From Flavobacterium crassostreae (GTDB lineage Bacteria > Bacteroidota > Bacteroidia > Flavobacteriales > Flavobacteriaceae): a stretch of DNA of 64,000 nucleotides. Positions 1 to 9,435 of this stretch are shown here, one piece after another. The stretch is from NCBI RefSeq assembly GCF_001831475.1, contig NZ_CP017688.1, positions 930,001 through 994,000 on the forward strand, read 5' to 3'. Under the pieces are notes generated by a model. That model was not told where the DNA came from, ran no database searches, and saw nothing but the letters and a program-made list of their open reading frames with translations. The translations under genes and the position numbers were made by a program. How positions within the stretch are numbered: the first letter of the stretch is position 1; every line of letters begins with the position of its first letter.

Positions 1-328
1 CCGTATTAATTTTTTCAATATAATCCAAAGAGTCATCAATAAAAAACACCAAATTAGGCACCTTTCGTAACTGCAAACGCACCCTTTGCGACAAATCATG
101 CTTAATTGTCTTGGCATTAGACTTCACTGCCTCCAAGATCTCCTGAGCTTTCTCCTGAGGAAATACACTCAAATACACCGTTGCCACAGACAAATCCGTA
201 GTCACACTCACTTTAGATACCGAAATAATCAAATTAGATACCCCATTTTTTCTCACTTCACCCTGCAGAATATCCACCAAATCTTTTTGGATCACCCCAC
301 CTATTTTTTTCTGTCTATTTGTTTCCAT
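1..328 (-). CDS. rbfA: Ribosome-binding factor A, 3' end cut off by window edge
   Basis: Reading the minus strand from the ATG at 326-328 gives about 109 codons beginning METNRQKKIGGVIQKDL, continuing without a stop to the window edge. The pattern of an N-terminal helix (IGGVIQKDLVDIL), a strand around ISVSKVSVTTDLSVATVYLSV and a later RVRLQLRKVPNLVFFIDDSLD segment is the KH-like fold of RbfA, which binds the 30S subunit and helps mature the 5' end of 16S rRNA. The family is about 110-130 residues, so only a short C-terminal tail should be missing. It diverges from the helicase gene at 547, with a structured repeat between them. Identity comes from family pattern recognition. Confidence 0.88.
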   Translation of the reverse strand, partial: METNRQKKIGGVIQKDLVDILQGEVRKNGVSNLIISVSKVSVTTDLSVATVYLSVFPQEKAQEILEAVKSNAKTIKHDLSQRVRLQLRKVPNLVFFIDDSLDYIEKINT

Positions 329-403
329 AGCGCAAAAATACTACTTTTAAACATTAAACAAACAAAATTTAAAAACAACCTAGCATTCCCTTGTTTTTTT
401 TCA

Positions 404-481
404 GAAGCCAATTCCTGCTGTACACTCTATCTTTGCTGCCAAACCCTGGCAGCAAAGGATGCCGTTTCCATCAGGGCTAGG
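404..481 (+). repeat. Structured interspersed repeat, family 1, copy A
   Basis: This 78-nt element aligns without gaps to copy B at 36535-36612 and, apart from a longer core, to copy C at 47644-47725. The core is a perfect 11-bp hairpin: CTTTGCTGCCA (431-441), loop AACCC (442-446), TGGCAGCAAAG (447-457). It is followed by the shared right arm GGATGCCG and ATCAGGGCTA. An outer helix can form between AGCC plus CTG (406-409, 415-417) and CAGGGCT (472-478). It ends 65 nt before the addA start codon, in the rbfA/addA divergent gap. Confidence 0.85.
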
Positions 482-546
482 GAGTAGTGGTAGCCAGAAC
501 AAAAAGCATCTTGGTTTCCAAAAAAACGTTTCAGACAAAAACCGCC

Positions 547-3500
547 ATGAAAAACAACCCCAATCCCGAACATACAACAAATCCCACAACCAGCGCCTCC
601 TTCTCCATATACGATGCCTCAGCAGGTTCTGGCAAAACCTATGCACTAGTCAAAGAATATTTAAAAATTATTCTAACCGCAGCCAAGAACGATGCCTACA
701 GAAACATCCTAGCCATAACCTTCACCAACAAAGCCGTGCACGAAATGAAAAGCCGTATTGTGGGGAGTCTATCCGAGTTTGCCAAAGACGCCCCCAGCTC
801 CAAGGCTACAGAACTCCTGCAAGACCTAGCCGCAGACACCGGACTTTCTGGCTCCGAGATCCAAACCAAATCCCGGCAAATCATCAAGCACATCATTCAT
901 AATTATGCCGCTTTTGATATTTCGACTATTGATAAATTTACCCACAAAGTGATTCGTGCCTTTGCTCACGACCTTAATTTGCCCATGACCTTTGAGGTAA
1001 CCCTGGACACCGAAAATCTCTTGACCGAAGCCGTAGATGCCATCATTGCGCAAGCCGGCGAAGACCCCACCTTGACCAAGTTGCTCATTGATTTTACCAT
1101 GGAAAAAACCGACGAAGATAAATCCTGGGATATCTCCAGAGAAATTCTAGACACCGGACGCTTGGTTCTAAACGAAAACCACCGCACCGAAATCACCCAT
1201 TTTCAAGACAAAACCATTGCAGATTTTGTAGCCATAAAAAAGAAATTGGTAGCGAGTTGTGCCAGCTTAGACCAAGATAATGCCGAATTTGCCCAAGCAG
1301 CATTAGCATTAATCGAAAACCACGGTATTGATTTAAAATCGTTTTCAAGAGGAACCTTCCCGAACCATTTGAGCAGCATTCGAGACAAAAAATACAACCC
1401 CAAAAACAAAACCTTTCATGAACCAGAGGCTATTGCAATCAACAAAACCGCCAAAGACCGTACTTTAATAGAAAACCTAATTCCAGAGTTGCTAAAAATT
1501 CTGGCAGTAGTGTACCAAAATTTTGAAAAAAGAGATTTCTACAAAGCCTTTCTTAAAAACATAACCCCACTATCGTTATTAAATACCGTAAGTAATGAGT
1601 TAGCCAAAATTCAGCAAGAACAAAACCTGCTTTCCATCACGGAATTTAACGCCCTCATTCACCGCGAAATTCAAAACCAGCCCGCACCCTTTATATACGA
1701 ACGCTTGGGCGAGCGTTACCGCCATTTTTTTATAGATGAGTTTCAAGACACCTCCGAGATGCAATGGCAAAACTTAATCCCCTTGATTGATAACGCCCTT
1801 TCGGGCCAAGATGATTTAGGGCAAAAAGGCACCTTAATGATTGTCGGAGATCCCAAACAATCCATTTACCGCTGGCGTGGCGGCAAAGCAGAACAGTTTA
1901 TAGAACTAAGCAAAGATGCCAATCCGTTTAATAATCCGGACAAAAAGCGCGTGCATTTAGACAAAAACTACCGCAGTTACTCCCAAGTAATTGATTTTAA
2001 TAATGCCTTTTTTAAACTCGTTTCGGAACAATTTGAGCAGCCAGATTATAAAGAGTTGTATGCCAACCACAGCCATCAAAAAACCAATAGCAAGACCGGA
2101 GGCTACGTCCAGATTTCCTTTATACCCAAAATAGAAACAGCCACCCAAGAGGAAGAAGCGTTGGATAAAACAAAATTATATGTTTTGGCAACCTTAAATA
2201 CCATTCAAAAAGTACGTAACGAAGGTTTTGAATACAAAGATATAGTTATCCTAACCCGCAAACGAGGACAAGGAGTGGCTATTGCTAATTATTTGACCGA
2301 GCAAAACATTCCGCTTTTGTCCTCAGAAACCTTGCTGATTCAAAACGCCACCGAAGTGCGCTTGATTATTCACCTATTAAAATATTTAAAAAACCACGCA
2401 GATTTAGAAGCCAAGGCTTATTTTCTGCATTACATCGCAGAGCATGTTCAGGATCAATTGCCAGTCCATGATTTCATTGCTCAAGGAATGGCGCATACAA
2501 ACGAAGTAAATTTTGAGAACTGGCTCCGTAGTTTTTCTATTTCGCTTTCGTTTCAAAACATACGCAAAAAAGCACTCTACGAAGCCGTCGAAATTATTAT
2601 AGCAAAATTTCTATCGCCCAATTTCTCCAAAGGCAGTGGCGCTTATGTACAGTATTTTTTGGATATCGTATTAGAGAGAGATGTCCGGAATCAAGCCGGA
2701 ATTGCAGATTTTTTGCACTTTTGGGACAAAAACGCCGACAAATTTAGCATTCCCTCGCCCGAAGGCAACAATGCCGTACGTATTATGACCATTCATAAAT
2801 CCAAAGGGTTAGAGTTTCCGGTGGTTATTATGCCTTTTGCCGAAGAAGATTACAACCGAAAACCCAAAGATAAATTGTGGCTTGATGCTCCAGAAACCGA
2901 TTTTGGACTGCCTAAAGTTTTAATTGATAATAGCAGCGAAGTAGAGGGTTTTGGTCCAGAAGCAAAAATAATTTACGATCAAAAAAAGCAAGAAGAACTT
3001 TTGGATAATATCAATGTTCTGTACGTGGCTTTGACTCGAGCAGAAGAGCAATTGTATGTTATATCGAATGCCAATTTAACCAGCAAAGGCGAAGTAATGG
3101 CCAATAATATGTCTGCTTTTTTTATTAATTACCTGGATAGCAAAGGAGTGTTTGATCCAGAAAAGTTGGAATACCAATTTGGCAGTTCAAAAAAAGTATC
3201 GCCTACATCCAAACATATAGATACCTCCAAAAAAATTGAAGTAGTTGCACAAACCCTAGACCCCAAAAACATAAAAATTGCCCAACGAGAAGCTTTAATG
3301 TGGGGAACACAACAGCAAGAATCTATGGAATACGGAAATGTAGTGCACGAAATTTTATCTTTTGTAAAAACAAAACAAGACGTAACACTGGCCATTGAAA
3401 AAGCCCTAGAAAGCGGATTGATTCATTTTGGTCAAAAAGAGCTCGTTCAGCAAACCATTTTAGATATTGTGACCCACAAAGAATTAGAACGCTATTTTGC

Positions 3501-3747
3501 TCCAGAAAACACCGTTTGGAACGAACAGACCATAATCCAAAAAAAAGGACCTATAGTCAAACCAGACCGTATGGTAGTCAACAAGGCCAAGGAAGTGTAT
3601 TTATTGGACTACAAAACAGGGGCGCATAATACAAAATACCAAAAACAACTAGAAAATTACCAACAAGCAATAGAATTAATGGGATACAAAGTAGTAAAAA
3701 AAGCCTTGATTTATATAGGAAAAGAAATTGATGTAGTAAATTTGTAG
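547..3747 (+). CDS. addA: AddA-type UvrD/RecB-like helicase-nuclease
   Basis: This large subunit (1066 aa from ATG 547) belongs to a RecBCD-like double-strand-break end-processing enzyme. Superfamily 1 helicase motifs are clear: Walker A ASAGSGKT near residue 30, DEFQDTSEMQW near 397, GDPKQSIYRWRGG near 433, TIHKSKGLEFPVV near 746 and NVLYVALTRAEEQLYV near 822. The C-terminus carries a PD-(D/E)XK nuclease: VVHEILSF near 932, then KPDRMVV and LLDYKTG near 1004-1026. The frame is open back to 487, but I chose 547 because the first 20 codons overlap no known domain and follow a repeat. AddB lies downstream at 6616, separated by kbl and ompA. The 5' third is richer in C-ending codons than the 3' end. 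Often annotated as exodeoxyribonuclease V beta. Confidence 0.93.
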   Translation: MKNNPNPEHTTNPTTSASFSIYDASAGSGKTYALVKEYLKIILTAAKNDAYRNILAITFTNKAVHEMKSRIVGSLSEFAKDAPSSKATELLQDLAADTGLSGSEIQTKSRQIIKHIIHNYAAFDISTIDKFTHKVIRAFAHDLNLPMTFEVTLDTENLLTEAVDAIIAQAGEDPTLTKLLIDFTMEKTDEDKSWDISREILDTGRLVLNENHRTEITHFQDKTIADFVAIKKKLVASCASLDQDNAEFAQAALALIENHGIDLKSFSRGTFPNHLSSIRDKKYNPKNKTFHEPEAIAINKTAKDRTLIENLIPELLKILAVVYQNFEKRDFYKAFLKNITPLSLLNTVSNELAKIQQEQNLLSITEFNALIHREIQNQPAPFIYERLGERYRHFFIDEFQDTSEMQWQNLIPLIDNALSGQDDLGQKGTLMIVGDPKQSIYRWRGGKAEQFIELSKDANPFNNPDKKRVHLDKNYRSYSQVIDFNNAFFKLVSEQFEQPDYKELYANHSHQKTNSKTGGYVQISFIPKIETATQEEEALDKTKLYVLATLNTIQKVRNEGFEYKDIVILTRKRGQGVAIANYLTEQNIPLLSSETLLIQNATEVRLIIHLLKYLKNHADLEAKAYFLHYIAEHVQDQLPVHDFIAQGMAHTNEVNFENWLRSFSISLSFQNIRKKALYEAVEIIIAKFLSPNFSKGSGAYVQYFLDIVLERDVRNQAGIADFLHFWDKNADKFSIPSPEGNNAVRIMTIHKSKGLEFPVVIMPFAEEDYNRKPKDKLWLDAPETDFGLPKVLIDNSSEVEGFGPEAKIIYDQKKQEELLDNINVLYVALTRAEEQLYVISNANLTSKGEVMANNMSAFFINYLDSKGVFDPEKLEYQFGSSKKVSPTSKHIDTSKKIEVVAQTLDPKNIKIAQREALMWGTQQQESMEYGNVVHEILSFVKTKQDVTLAIEKALESGLIHFGQKELVQQTILDIVTHKELERYFAPENTVWNEQTIIQKKGPIVKPDRMVVNKAKEVYLLDYKTGAHNTKYQKQLENYQQAIELMGYKVVKKALIYIGKEIDVVNL

Positions 3748-3790
3748 CTCAAAAGCACGCCACATTAAATAAATTATAAAAAGACAAAAA

Positions 3791-4984
3791 ATGTACGGAA
3801 AAATAAAAGAACACCTTCAGGATGAATTGCAAACCATTCAAGACAACGGAATTTTTAAAAAGGAACGAATTATTACTTCGGCGCAAGATGCCGAAATTAC
3901 CATTGCAACAGGAGAGACGGTTCTGAATTTTTGTGCCAACAATTATTTAGGATTGTCCTCCCATCCAGAAGTAATCCAAGCGGCCAAAGATGCTATGGAT
4001 ACCCATGGTTTTGGGATGTCATCGGTGCGTTTTATTTGTGGCACACAAGACATACACAAAACATTAGAAAGAAAAATTTCGGAATTCTACGGAACCGAAG
4101 ATACTATTCTGTACGCTGCAGCCTTTGATGCTAACGGAGGGGTTTTTGAGCCATTATTAGGTGCCGGAGATGCTATAATATCCGATAGTTTGAACCATGC
4201 TTCAATAATTGACGGAGTGCGTTTGTGCAAAGCATCGCGTTACCGTTATGAGAACAGCAACATGGAAGACTTAGAGCAGCAATTGATTAAAGCAAACCAA
4301 GCAGGAAGTCGTTTCAAAATCATTGTAACCGATGGCGTGTTTTCAATGGATGGCATAGTAGCACCATTAGATAAAATATGTGACCTAGCTGACAAATACG
4401 ATGCTATGGTTATGGTGGATGAATGCCATGCTGCGGGATTTATAGGAGCCACAGGCAAAGGAACCCTCGAGGCAAAAGGAGTAATGGGCAGAGTAGATAT
4501 CATTACAGGAACCCTTGGAAAAGCTTTAGGCGGTGCCATGGGAGGATATACCACAGCCAAGAAAGAAATAATAGAATTGTTGCGCCAACGTTCCAGACCG
4601 TATTTATTTTCTAATTCTTTAGCGCCAGCAATTGTAGGAGCTTCTATTAAAGTATTCGAACTTTTAGAAAAAGACACTACATTGAGGGATAAGCTAGAGT
4701 GGAATACCAATTATTTTAAAGACGGAATGAAAAAAGCAGGCTTTGATATTGTAGATGGCGATTCGGCAATCGTGCCAGTAATGTTATACGATGCAAAGCT
4801 ATCCCAAGCCATGGCGGATGCATTACTAAAAAAAGGAATTTACGTTATTGGGTTCTTTTATCCAGTAGTTCCGCAAGATAAAGCCAGAATTAGAGTACAG
4901 CTTTCGGCAGCGCATACTCAAGCGCATTTAGATCAGGCAATTGCAGCATTTGTGGCAGTAGGACAATCTCTTAAGGTTATATAA
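3791..4984 (+). CDS. kbl: Glycine C-acetyltransferase (2-amino-3-ketobutyrate CoA ligase)
   Basis: This 397-aa protein is a pyridoxal-phosphate enzyme of the alpha-oxoamine synthase family. It interconverts glycine plus acetyl-CoA and 2-amino-3-ketobutyrate in threonine breakdown. The N-terminal [17 protein letters not shown], the DECHAAGF motif holding the PLP-pyridine aspartate, and [15 protein letters not shown] with the Schiff-base lysine near residue 242 are all present, and the length is normal. The start has a plausible AT-rich ribosome site (AAAAAGACAAAA). It lies 43 nt after addA, so co-transcription is likely although the functions are unrelated; no threonine dehydrogenase is adjacent. 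BioF and serine palmitoyltransferase are the nearest relatives; the C-terminal [11 protein letters not shown] suits Kbl. Confidence 0.95.
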   Translation: MYGKIKEHLQDELQTIQDNGIFKKERIITSAQDAEITIATGETVLNFCANNYLGLSSHPEVIQAAKDAMDTHGFGMSSVRFICGTQDIHKTLERKISEFYGTEDTILYAAAFDANGGVFEPLLGAGDAIISDSLNHASIIDGVRLCKASRYRYENSNMEDLEQQLIKANQAGSRFKIIVTDGVFSMDGIVAPLDKICDLADKYDAMVMVDECHAAGFIGATGKGTLEAKGVMGRVDIITGTLGKALGGAMGGYTTAKKEIIELLRQRSRPYLFSNSLAPAIVGASIKVFELLEKDTTLRDKLEWNTNYFKDGMKKAGFDIVDGDSAIVPVMLYDAKLSQAMADALLKKGIYVIGFFYPVVPQDKARIRVQLSAAHTQAHLDQAIAAFVAVGQSLKVI

Positions 4985-5005
4985 TTATAAGTTAAATAAT
5001 ACATA

Positions 5006-5040
5006 ATTGCCACATTCGGGCAATATAATTGTTTTTTTTT
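5006..5040 (+). terminator. Weak hairpin and T-tract after kbl
   Basis: A short stem, ATTGCC (5006-5011) with GGCAAT (5019-5024), is followed within seven bases by an uninterrupted run of T (5032-5042). It would separate kbl transcription from ompA, which has its own promoter. The stem has only six pairs, so activity is uncertain. Confidence 0.5.
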
Positions 5041-5051
5041 AATATTTGGTT

Positions 5052-5081
5052 TTGTAGTTAATTATTAACGCATTACTTTTG
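5052..5081 (+). promoter_or_regulatory. Bacteroidota-type promoter of the OmpA gene
   Basis: TTG at 5052-5054 and TACTTTTG at 5074-5081 match the phylum's -33 TTG and -7 TAnnTTTG consensus with a 19-nt spacer. The start codon lies 39 nt downstream, allowing an ordinary leader. A dedicated promoter suits an abundant outer-membrane protein. Confidence 0.75.
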
Positions 5082-5119
5082 TTCGTAATTAACTAAAATT
5101 GTAATTAAAAATAATAAGT

Positions 5120-6553
5120 ATGAAACATCTTAACAAGATTTTAGTTGCTGCTATGATGGTTATGGGATTAAGTTCTCAAGCACAAGACAGTAACAACCCA
5201 TGGGCTATCTCTTTTGGAGCTAACGCTGTAGACACTAAAACAAGTGCAGGTGGTGGTAATGGCTGGTTAGACCGTCACTTTTCTCAGCCATTTGCTGTAA
5301 AAGACAACTGGAACATTCTTCCATCAGTATCTTATGTTAGCGTGTCTAAATATGTTGGAAACAACTTATCTGTAGGGCTTCAAGGATCTGTTAACAAAAT
5401 CAACAAGTTTGTTAAATTTGACCCAACTGCACCAGGACATGATTCTCGTGGTTATGTAGTTTCTAACCCAGGAGACTTAATGTATTATGGTATTGATGCT
5501 AGTGTTAAATATAGCTTCATGACTTTGATTAATTCTAAAGTTTTAGATCCTTCGTTACACGTAGGTGGAGGGTATACTTTCCTAGGAGATAGTAGTTTTG
5601 GAACTGTAAATCCAGGAGCTGGATTGACTTTTTGGATTACTGAAAACGTAGGTTTAGCATTAGAGACTTCTTACAAAAAAGCATTCGGAGATAGAGAAGA
5701 TGCTACAAGAACTCCAGATGCACCATCTCACTTCCAACACACAGCGGGTATTATCTTCAAATTTGGAGGAAAAGATACCGATGGTGATGGGATTTATGAC
5801 AAAGATGATGTTTGTCCAGAAATTGCTGGTTTAAAAGAATTCAACGGTTGTCCTGATACGGATGCAGATGGAATTACTGACAAAGAAGATTCTTGTCCAG
5901 AAGTTGCTGGTCCTAAAGAATTTAACGGATGTCCAGATACGGATGGAGATGGAATTGCAGACAAAGACGATGCATGTCCAGAAGTTGCTGGTCCTAAGGC
6001 CTTAAATGGTTGTCCAGATGCTGATGGAGATGGTGTTGCAAATAAAGATGACAAATGTCCAAACGTTGCAGGACCTAGAGATAACAGAGGTTGTCCATGG
6101 CCAGATACTGACGGAGATTCTGTTTTAGATAAAGATGACAAATGTCCTAATGTAAAAGGAACTGTTGCTAACTCTGGATGTCCAGAAGTTACTGCTGATG
6201 TAATCAAACAATTAAATGACTACGGTAAAACAATTTTGTTTGATTCAGGTAAAGCTTCTTTCAAAGAACAAACATTTGCTGTTTTACAATCTATCACAGA
6301 TATCTTAAAAGAATTTCCTAACTCAAGCTTTATGATTGAAGGGCACACAGATAGTGACGGAAGTAATGTATTAAACCAAGCATTGTCTGAAAATAGAGCT
6401 GCTGCTGTTAGAAATTTCTTAGTTGAAAAAGGAATCAATACAGATAGATTAAAATCAACTGGTTATGGTGAAACAAAACCAATTGCTTCTAACAAAACTG
6501 CAAAAGGAAAAGCAGAAAACAGAAGAGTTGAGGTTTCTTTAATTAAAGAATAA
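5120..6553 (+). CDS. OmpA-family outer-membrane protein with thrombospondin type 3 repeats
   Basis: This 477-aa protein has a signal peptide (about residues 1-21, ending SSQAQ), a beta-barrel region to about 210, five acidic calcium-binding thrombospondin type 3 repeats of the DTDGDGIxDKDDxCPE type (about 219-353), and a C-terminal OmpA domain (about 371-477). The OmpA domain contains the peptidoglycan-binding signatures [10 protein letters not shown] and NRRVEVSL. It anchors the outer membrane to the cell wall and probably forms a pore. It has its own promoter and a strong terminator, so it is a monocistronic insert between the AddAB subunit genes. Codon use is smoother and more A/T-ending than in neighbours, typical of a highly expressed gene. 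Close to the flavobacterial OmpA/P60 group. Confidence 0.93.
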   Translation: MKHLNKILVAAMMVMGLSSQAQDSNNPWAISFGANAVDTKTSAGGGNGWLDRHFSQPFAVKDNWNILPSVSYVSVSKYVGNNLSVGLQGSVNKINKFVKFDPTAPGHDSRGYVVSNPGDLMYYGIDASVKYSFMTLINSKVLDPSLHVGGGYTFLGDSSFGTVNPGAGLTFWITENVGLALETSYKKAFGDREDATRTPDAPSHFQHTAGIIFKFGGKDTDGDGIYDKDDVCPEIAGLKEFNGCPDTDADGITDKEDSCPEVAGPKEFNGCPDTDGDGIADKDDACPEVAGPKALNGCPDADGDGVANKDDKCPNVAGPRDNRGCPWPDTDGDSVLDKDDKCPNVKGTVANSGCPEVTADVIKQLNDYGKTILFDSGKASFKEQTFAVLQSITDILKEFPNSSFMIEGHTDSDGSNVLNQALSENRAAAVRNFLVEKGINTDRLKSTGYGETKPIASNKTAKGKAENRRVEVSLIKE

Positions 6554-6574
6554 TTTTTCTGAAATATTTATAGA

Positions 6575-6606
6575 AAACGCCCCGATTTATCGGGGCGTTT
6601 TTTTAT
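6575..6606 (+). terminator. Strong intrinsic terminator after ompA
   Basis: An 11-bp GC-rich stem, AAACGCCCCGA (6575-6585) with TCGGGGCGTTT (6590-6600), loop TTTA, is followed by further T residues. It ends only about 10 nt before the addB start codon, so addB needs a promoter within or overlapping this terminator. TATTTTTA just before its ATG is a weak candidate. Confidence 0.93.
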
Positions 6607-6615
6607 TTTTATAAC

Positions 6616-9381
6616 ATGATAGATATTTCTTTTTTAGATAAAATTGCACAAACTTTAATTCAAGATTACTCCGATAAATTATCAGACACTGTAGTAGTTC
6701 TGCCCAACAAAAGAGCTAAGGTTTTTCTAATAGAAGCTTTAAAAAAACAAGTAACCAGCAACATACTTTCGCCCGAAATAATTAGTATTGAAGATTTTAT
6801 TCAAGATATTGCGGCTATACGTGCTATAGATCCTATAGAGTTGTTATTTGAATTTTACCAAGTCTATCTATCTATAACCATCAAATCCCAGCAGCAATCC
6901 TTTGAGCTGTTTGCCAATTGGGCCAAAATGCTTTTGCAAGATTTTAATGAAATAGACCGCTACTTACTAGATCCTACCCATGTATTGTCTTACCTAAAAG
7001 ACATTGAGGATATTAAAAAATGGGGTATTGAAGTAGAGAACAAAACCCAATTACTTGAAAACTATATAGATTTCTGGAAACTATTACCTAATTACTACCA
7101 AAGTTTGTATGCCCATTTGCTTCAAAAAGGAATTGGATACCAAGGGCTAATATACAGACAAGCAGTAGCTAATTTAGAATCATTTTCTAAAACCATTACC
7201 AACAAACAGTATGTATTTGCAGGTTTTAACGCCTTAAATGCTTCCGAAGAAAAAATCATACAACATTTGGTAGCTGCCAACCAAGCCAAAATATATTGGG
7301 ATGCAGACCAATCCTTTTTAAACGATCCCTACCATGATGCAGGGCTTTTTTTAAGACGATTCAAGGCCAATTGGAAACACTACAAGAGCAATCCTTTTGA
7401 ATGGATAGTCGATGATTTTTCGCAAACCAAAAACATACACGTTATTGGTACCCCAAAAACCATTGGTCAAGCCAAAATTGCAGGCAACATTATAGAAACC
7501 ATGCTTAGTGAGCACCCAGAGGTTTCATTAGATAAAGTAGCCATAGTTCTTGGAGAAGAAAATGTTTTGGTTCCACTTTTATATGCATTGCCCTCTAGCG
7601 TTGGCGCTTTGAATATAACCATGGGATATTCCAGCAAGAACAATCCGGCGCAGATACTCCTAGCAAAACTATTTAAGATGCATACCAATGCCTTATCTCG
7701 AAATGCAACAAGCTATGTTTTGTATTACAAAGATGTCTTGGATATTTTGACCCACCCTTTGGTGGAGCCTTATGCTCAAAGCTCTAAATTGGTACATACC
7801 ATCAATCAAAACAATTATACCTTTGTTAGCCAGCAAAAAATAATAGAATTAAACCCAGAACCCACGGAATTGTTTTTGCTGCTGTTTACAAAATGGGACA
7901 CCGGCTCTATGGCAGTTTTGCACATGCTCACTACTTTATTGCTGACCATCAAAAACAATTTAAGTAATGATAACGAAGAAGAAAAAATAACCAAAGCCTT
8001 TGTGTTTGCTATCTTTAAAGTCATTAACAAACTCATAAATTACTACTCCCAACACGAACATATTGACAAAATAGACACCCTGCATGCTATCTATAAACAG
8101 GTGATTGATCTAGCGGCAGTTTCTTTTGAAGGAGAACCACTGCATGGTTTACAGATTATGGGGGTTTTAGAGAGTAGAGTCCTGGATTTTGACACCGTAA
8201 TTGTTACCTCTATGAATGAAGGAAAATTCCCAGCGGGTAAATCACAAAATTCCTTTATACCCTATGATGTAAAGCGCGAGTTAGGGTTGCCAACATTCAA
8301 AGAAAAAGATGCCATCTACACCTATCACTTTTACCATTTATTACAACGAGCCAAAACTATTTATTTACTCTATAATACCGAAAGTGACGGATTAGATGCC
8401 GGAGAAAAAAGCCGGTTTATCACCCAGTTAGAAGTAGAAAAACAGCCCAACCACAACCTAAGCCATCAGATTTACAATGCCACATTGCCAGAAAAGGCAT
8501 ACACTCCAATGGTAATTGAAAAGTCCGCAACGGTTCTGATCCGCTTGAAAGAAATTGCTTTGGTAGGATTTTCGCCCTCGGCACTGACCAGTTATATCCG
8601 GAATCCAATTCAGTTTTATTTTCAGAAAATTCTGCGCATTCAAGAAGTAGAAGAAGTAGAAGAAAATATTGCATTAAACACCCTAGGAACCATTATTCAC
8701 GAAACCCTAAAAGTGTTGTACGAGCCCTTTATTGGACGTTTTATTTCCCAAAAAGACCTAGAAAACTGCTTTACACAAGTAGACAACCAAGTGCTCCAGC
8801 AATTCAAGGCTGTTTACAAAGAAGGAGAAATCAAAAAAGGCCGTAACCTACTTGCCTTTGAAGTAGCCAAACGCAATGTCTCTAATTTCTTAAAAGTAGA
8901 ACTAGAAAGCATAAAAGCAGGCGATGCCATCAAGATAATCGCTTTGGAACAAACCTTTTCGCGCAATTTAACGCATCCGAGTTTGCCATTTCCGGTACTA
9001 ATCAAAGGAAATGTAGATAGAATTGAAGAGCGCAACGGAACGATCCGAATTATCGATTATAAAACGGGTAAAGTAGAGAAAGCTAGTGTGACCTTGAAAA
9101 CCTGGAATGGACTGACTCAGGACATTAAAAACGACAAAATAATTCAAGTTTTGGCCTACGCTTTTATGTACGAAAAACTAGCCGAATCGCAGCCCATTGA
9201 AGTGGGGATTATTTCATTCAAAAATTTAAAATCCGGCTTTTTGCCTTTTAATTATAAAGAAGATAAAGACGAGCAGTTGGTAGTAAGTGAGGGTATAATG
9301 GCAAGTTATCTCGAGCAAATGGTATTGCTTTTAAAAGAAATTTTAGATCCAAGCATTCCCTTTGAAGAAAAAGTAGTTTAG
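6616..9381 (+). CDS. addB: AddB-like PD-(D/E)XK nuclease subunit
   Basis: This 921-aa protein is the second subunit of the AddAB-type enzyme. The N-terminal region resembles an inactivated superfamily 1 helicase: VVVLPNKRAKVFLIEAL stands where AddB proteins carry a nucleotide-binding loop, without a GxGKT signature. HGLQIMGVLESRVLDFDTVIV and TSMNEGKFPAG match conserved AddB helicase-like motifs. The C-terminal nuclease has IIHETLK near 693, GNVDRIEE near 797 and IIDYKTGK near 811-818. The segment that in Fe-S AddB proteins reads Cys-Pro before FxFxYF is here IRNPIQFYFQK near 660, and the whole protein appears to hold one cysteine (near residue 724). An iron-sulfur staple is therefore unlikely. 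Together with addA it should process broken DNA ends for RecA loading. Confidence 0.88.
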   Translation: MIDISFLDKIAQTLIQDYSDKLSDTVVVLPNKRAKVFLIEALKKQVTSNILSPEIISIEDFIQDIAAIRAIDPIELLFEFYQVYLSITIKSQQQSFELFANWAKMLLQDFNEIDRYLLDPTHVLSYLKDIEDIKKWGIEVENKTQLLENYIDFWKLLPNYYQSLYAHLLQKGIGYQGLIYRQAVANLESFSKTITNKQYVFAGFNALNASEEKIIQHLVAANQAKIYWDADQSFLNDPYHDAGLFLRRFKANWKHYKSNPFEWIVDDFSQTKNIHVIGTPKTIGQAKIAGNIIETMLSEHPEVSLDKVAIVLGEENVLVPLLYALPSSVGALNITMGYSSKNNPAQILLAKLFKMHTNALSRNATSYVLYYKDVLDILTHPLVEPYAQSSKLVHTINQNNYTFVSQQKIIELNPEPTELFLLLFTKWDTGSMAVLHMLTTLLLTIKNNLSNDNEEEKITKAFVFAIFKVINKLINYYSQHEHIDKIDTLHAIYKQVIDLAAVSFEGEPLHGLQIMGVLESRVLDFDTVIVTSMNEGKFPAGKSQNSFIPYDVKRELGLPTFKEKDAIYTYHFYHLLQRAKTIYLLYNTESDGLDAGEKSRFITQLEVEKQPNHNLSHQIYNATLPEKAYTPMVIEKSATVLIRLKEIALVGFSPSALTSYIRNPIQFYFQKILRIQEVEEVEENIALNTLGTIIHETLKVLYEPFIGRFISQKDLENCFTQVDNQVLQQFKAVYKEGEIKKGRNLLAFEVAKRNVSNFLKVELESIKAGDAIKIIALEQTFSRNLTHPSLPFPVLIKGNVDRIEERNGTIRIIDYKTGKVEKASVTLKTWNGLTQDIKNDKIIQVLAYAFMYEKLAESQPIEVGIISFKNLKSGFLPFNYKEDKDEQLVVSEGIMASYLEQMVLLLKEILDPSIPFEEKVV

Positions 9382-9435
9382 CAAATCCGGTCAAAAAAGC
9401 AGGAATAGACTTTGGTAGAGGTTGCCATCTGGGGC

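Noticed and set aside
487..546. Extended N-terminus for AddA
   Set aside because: Twenty codons with no family similarity, beginning beside the repeat; the ATG at 547 leaves the normal distance to Walker A.
5794..6207. Repetitive 137-codon minus-strand frame over the ompA repeats
   Set aside because: It is the reverse reading of the acidic thrombospondin type 3 repeats; the repetition comes from ompA.
6575..6606. Riboswitch or leader structure before addB
   Set aside because: It is a simple GC-rich hairpin plus T-tract right after the ompA stop, a plain terminator.
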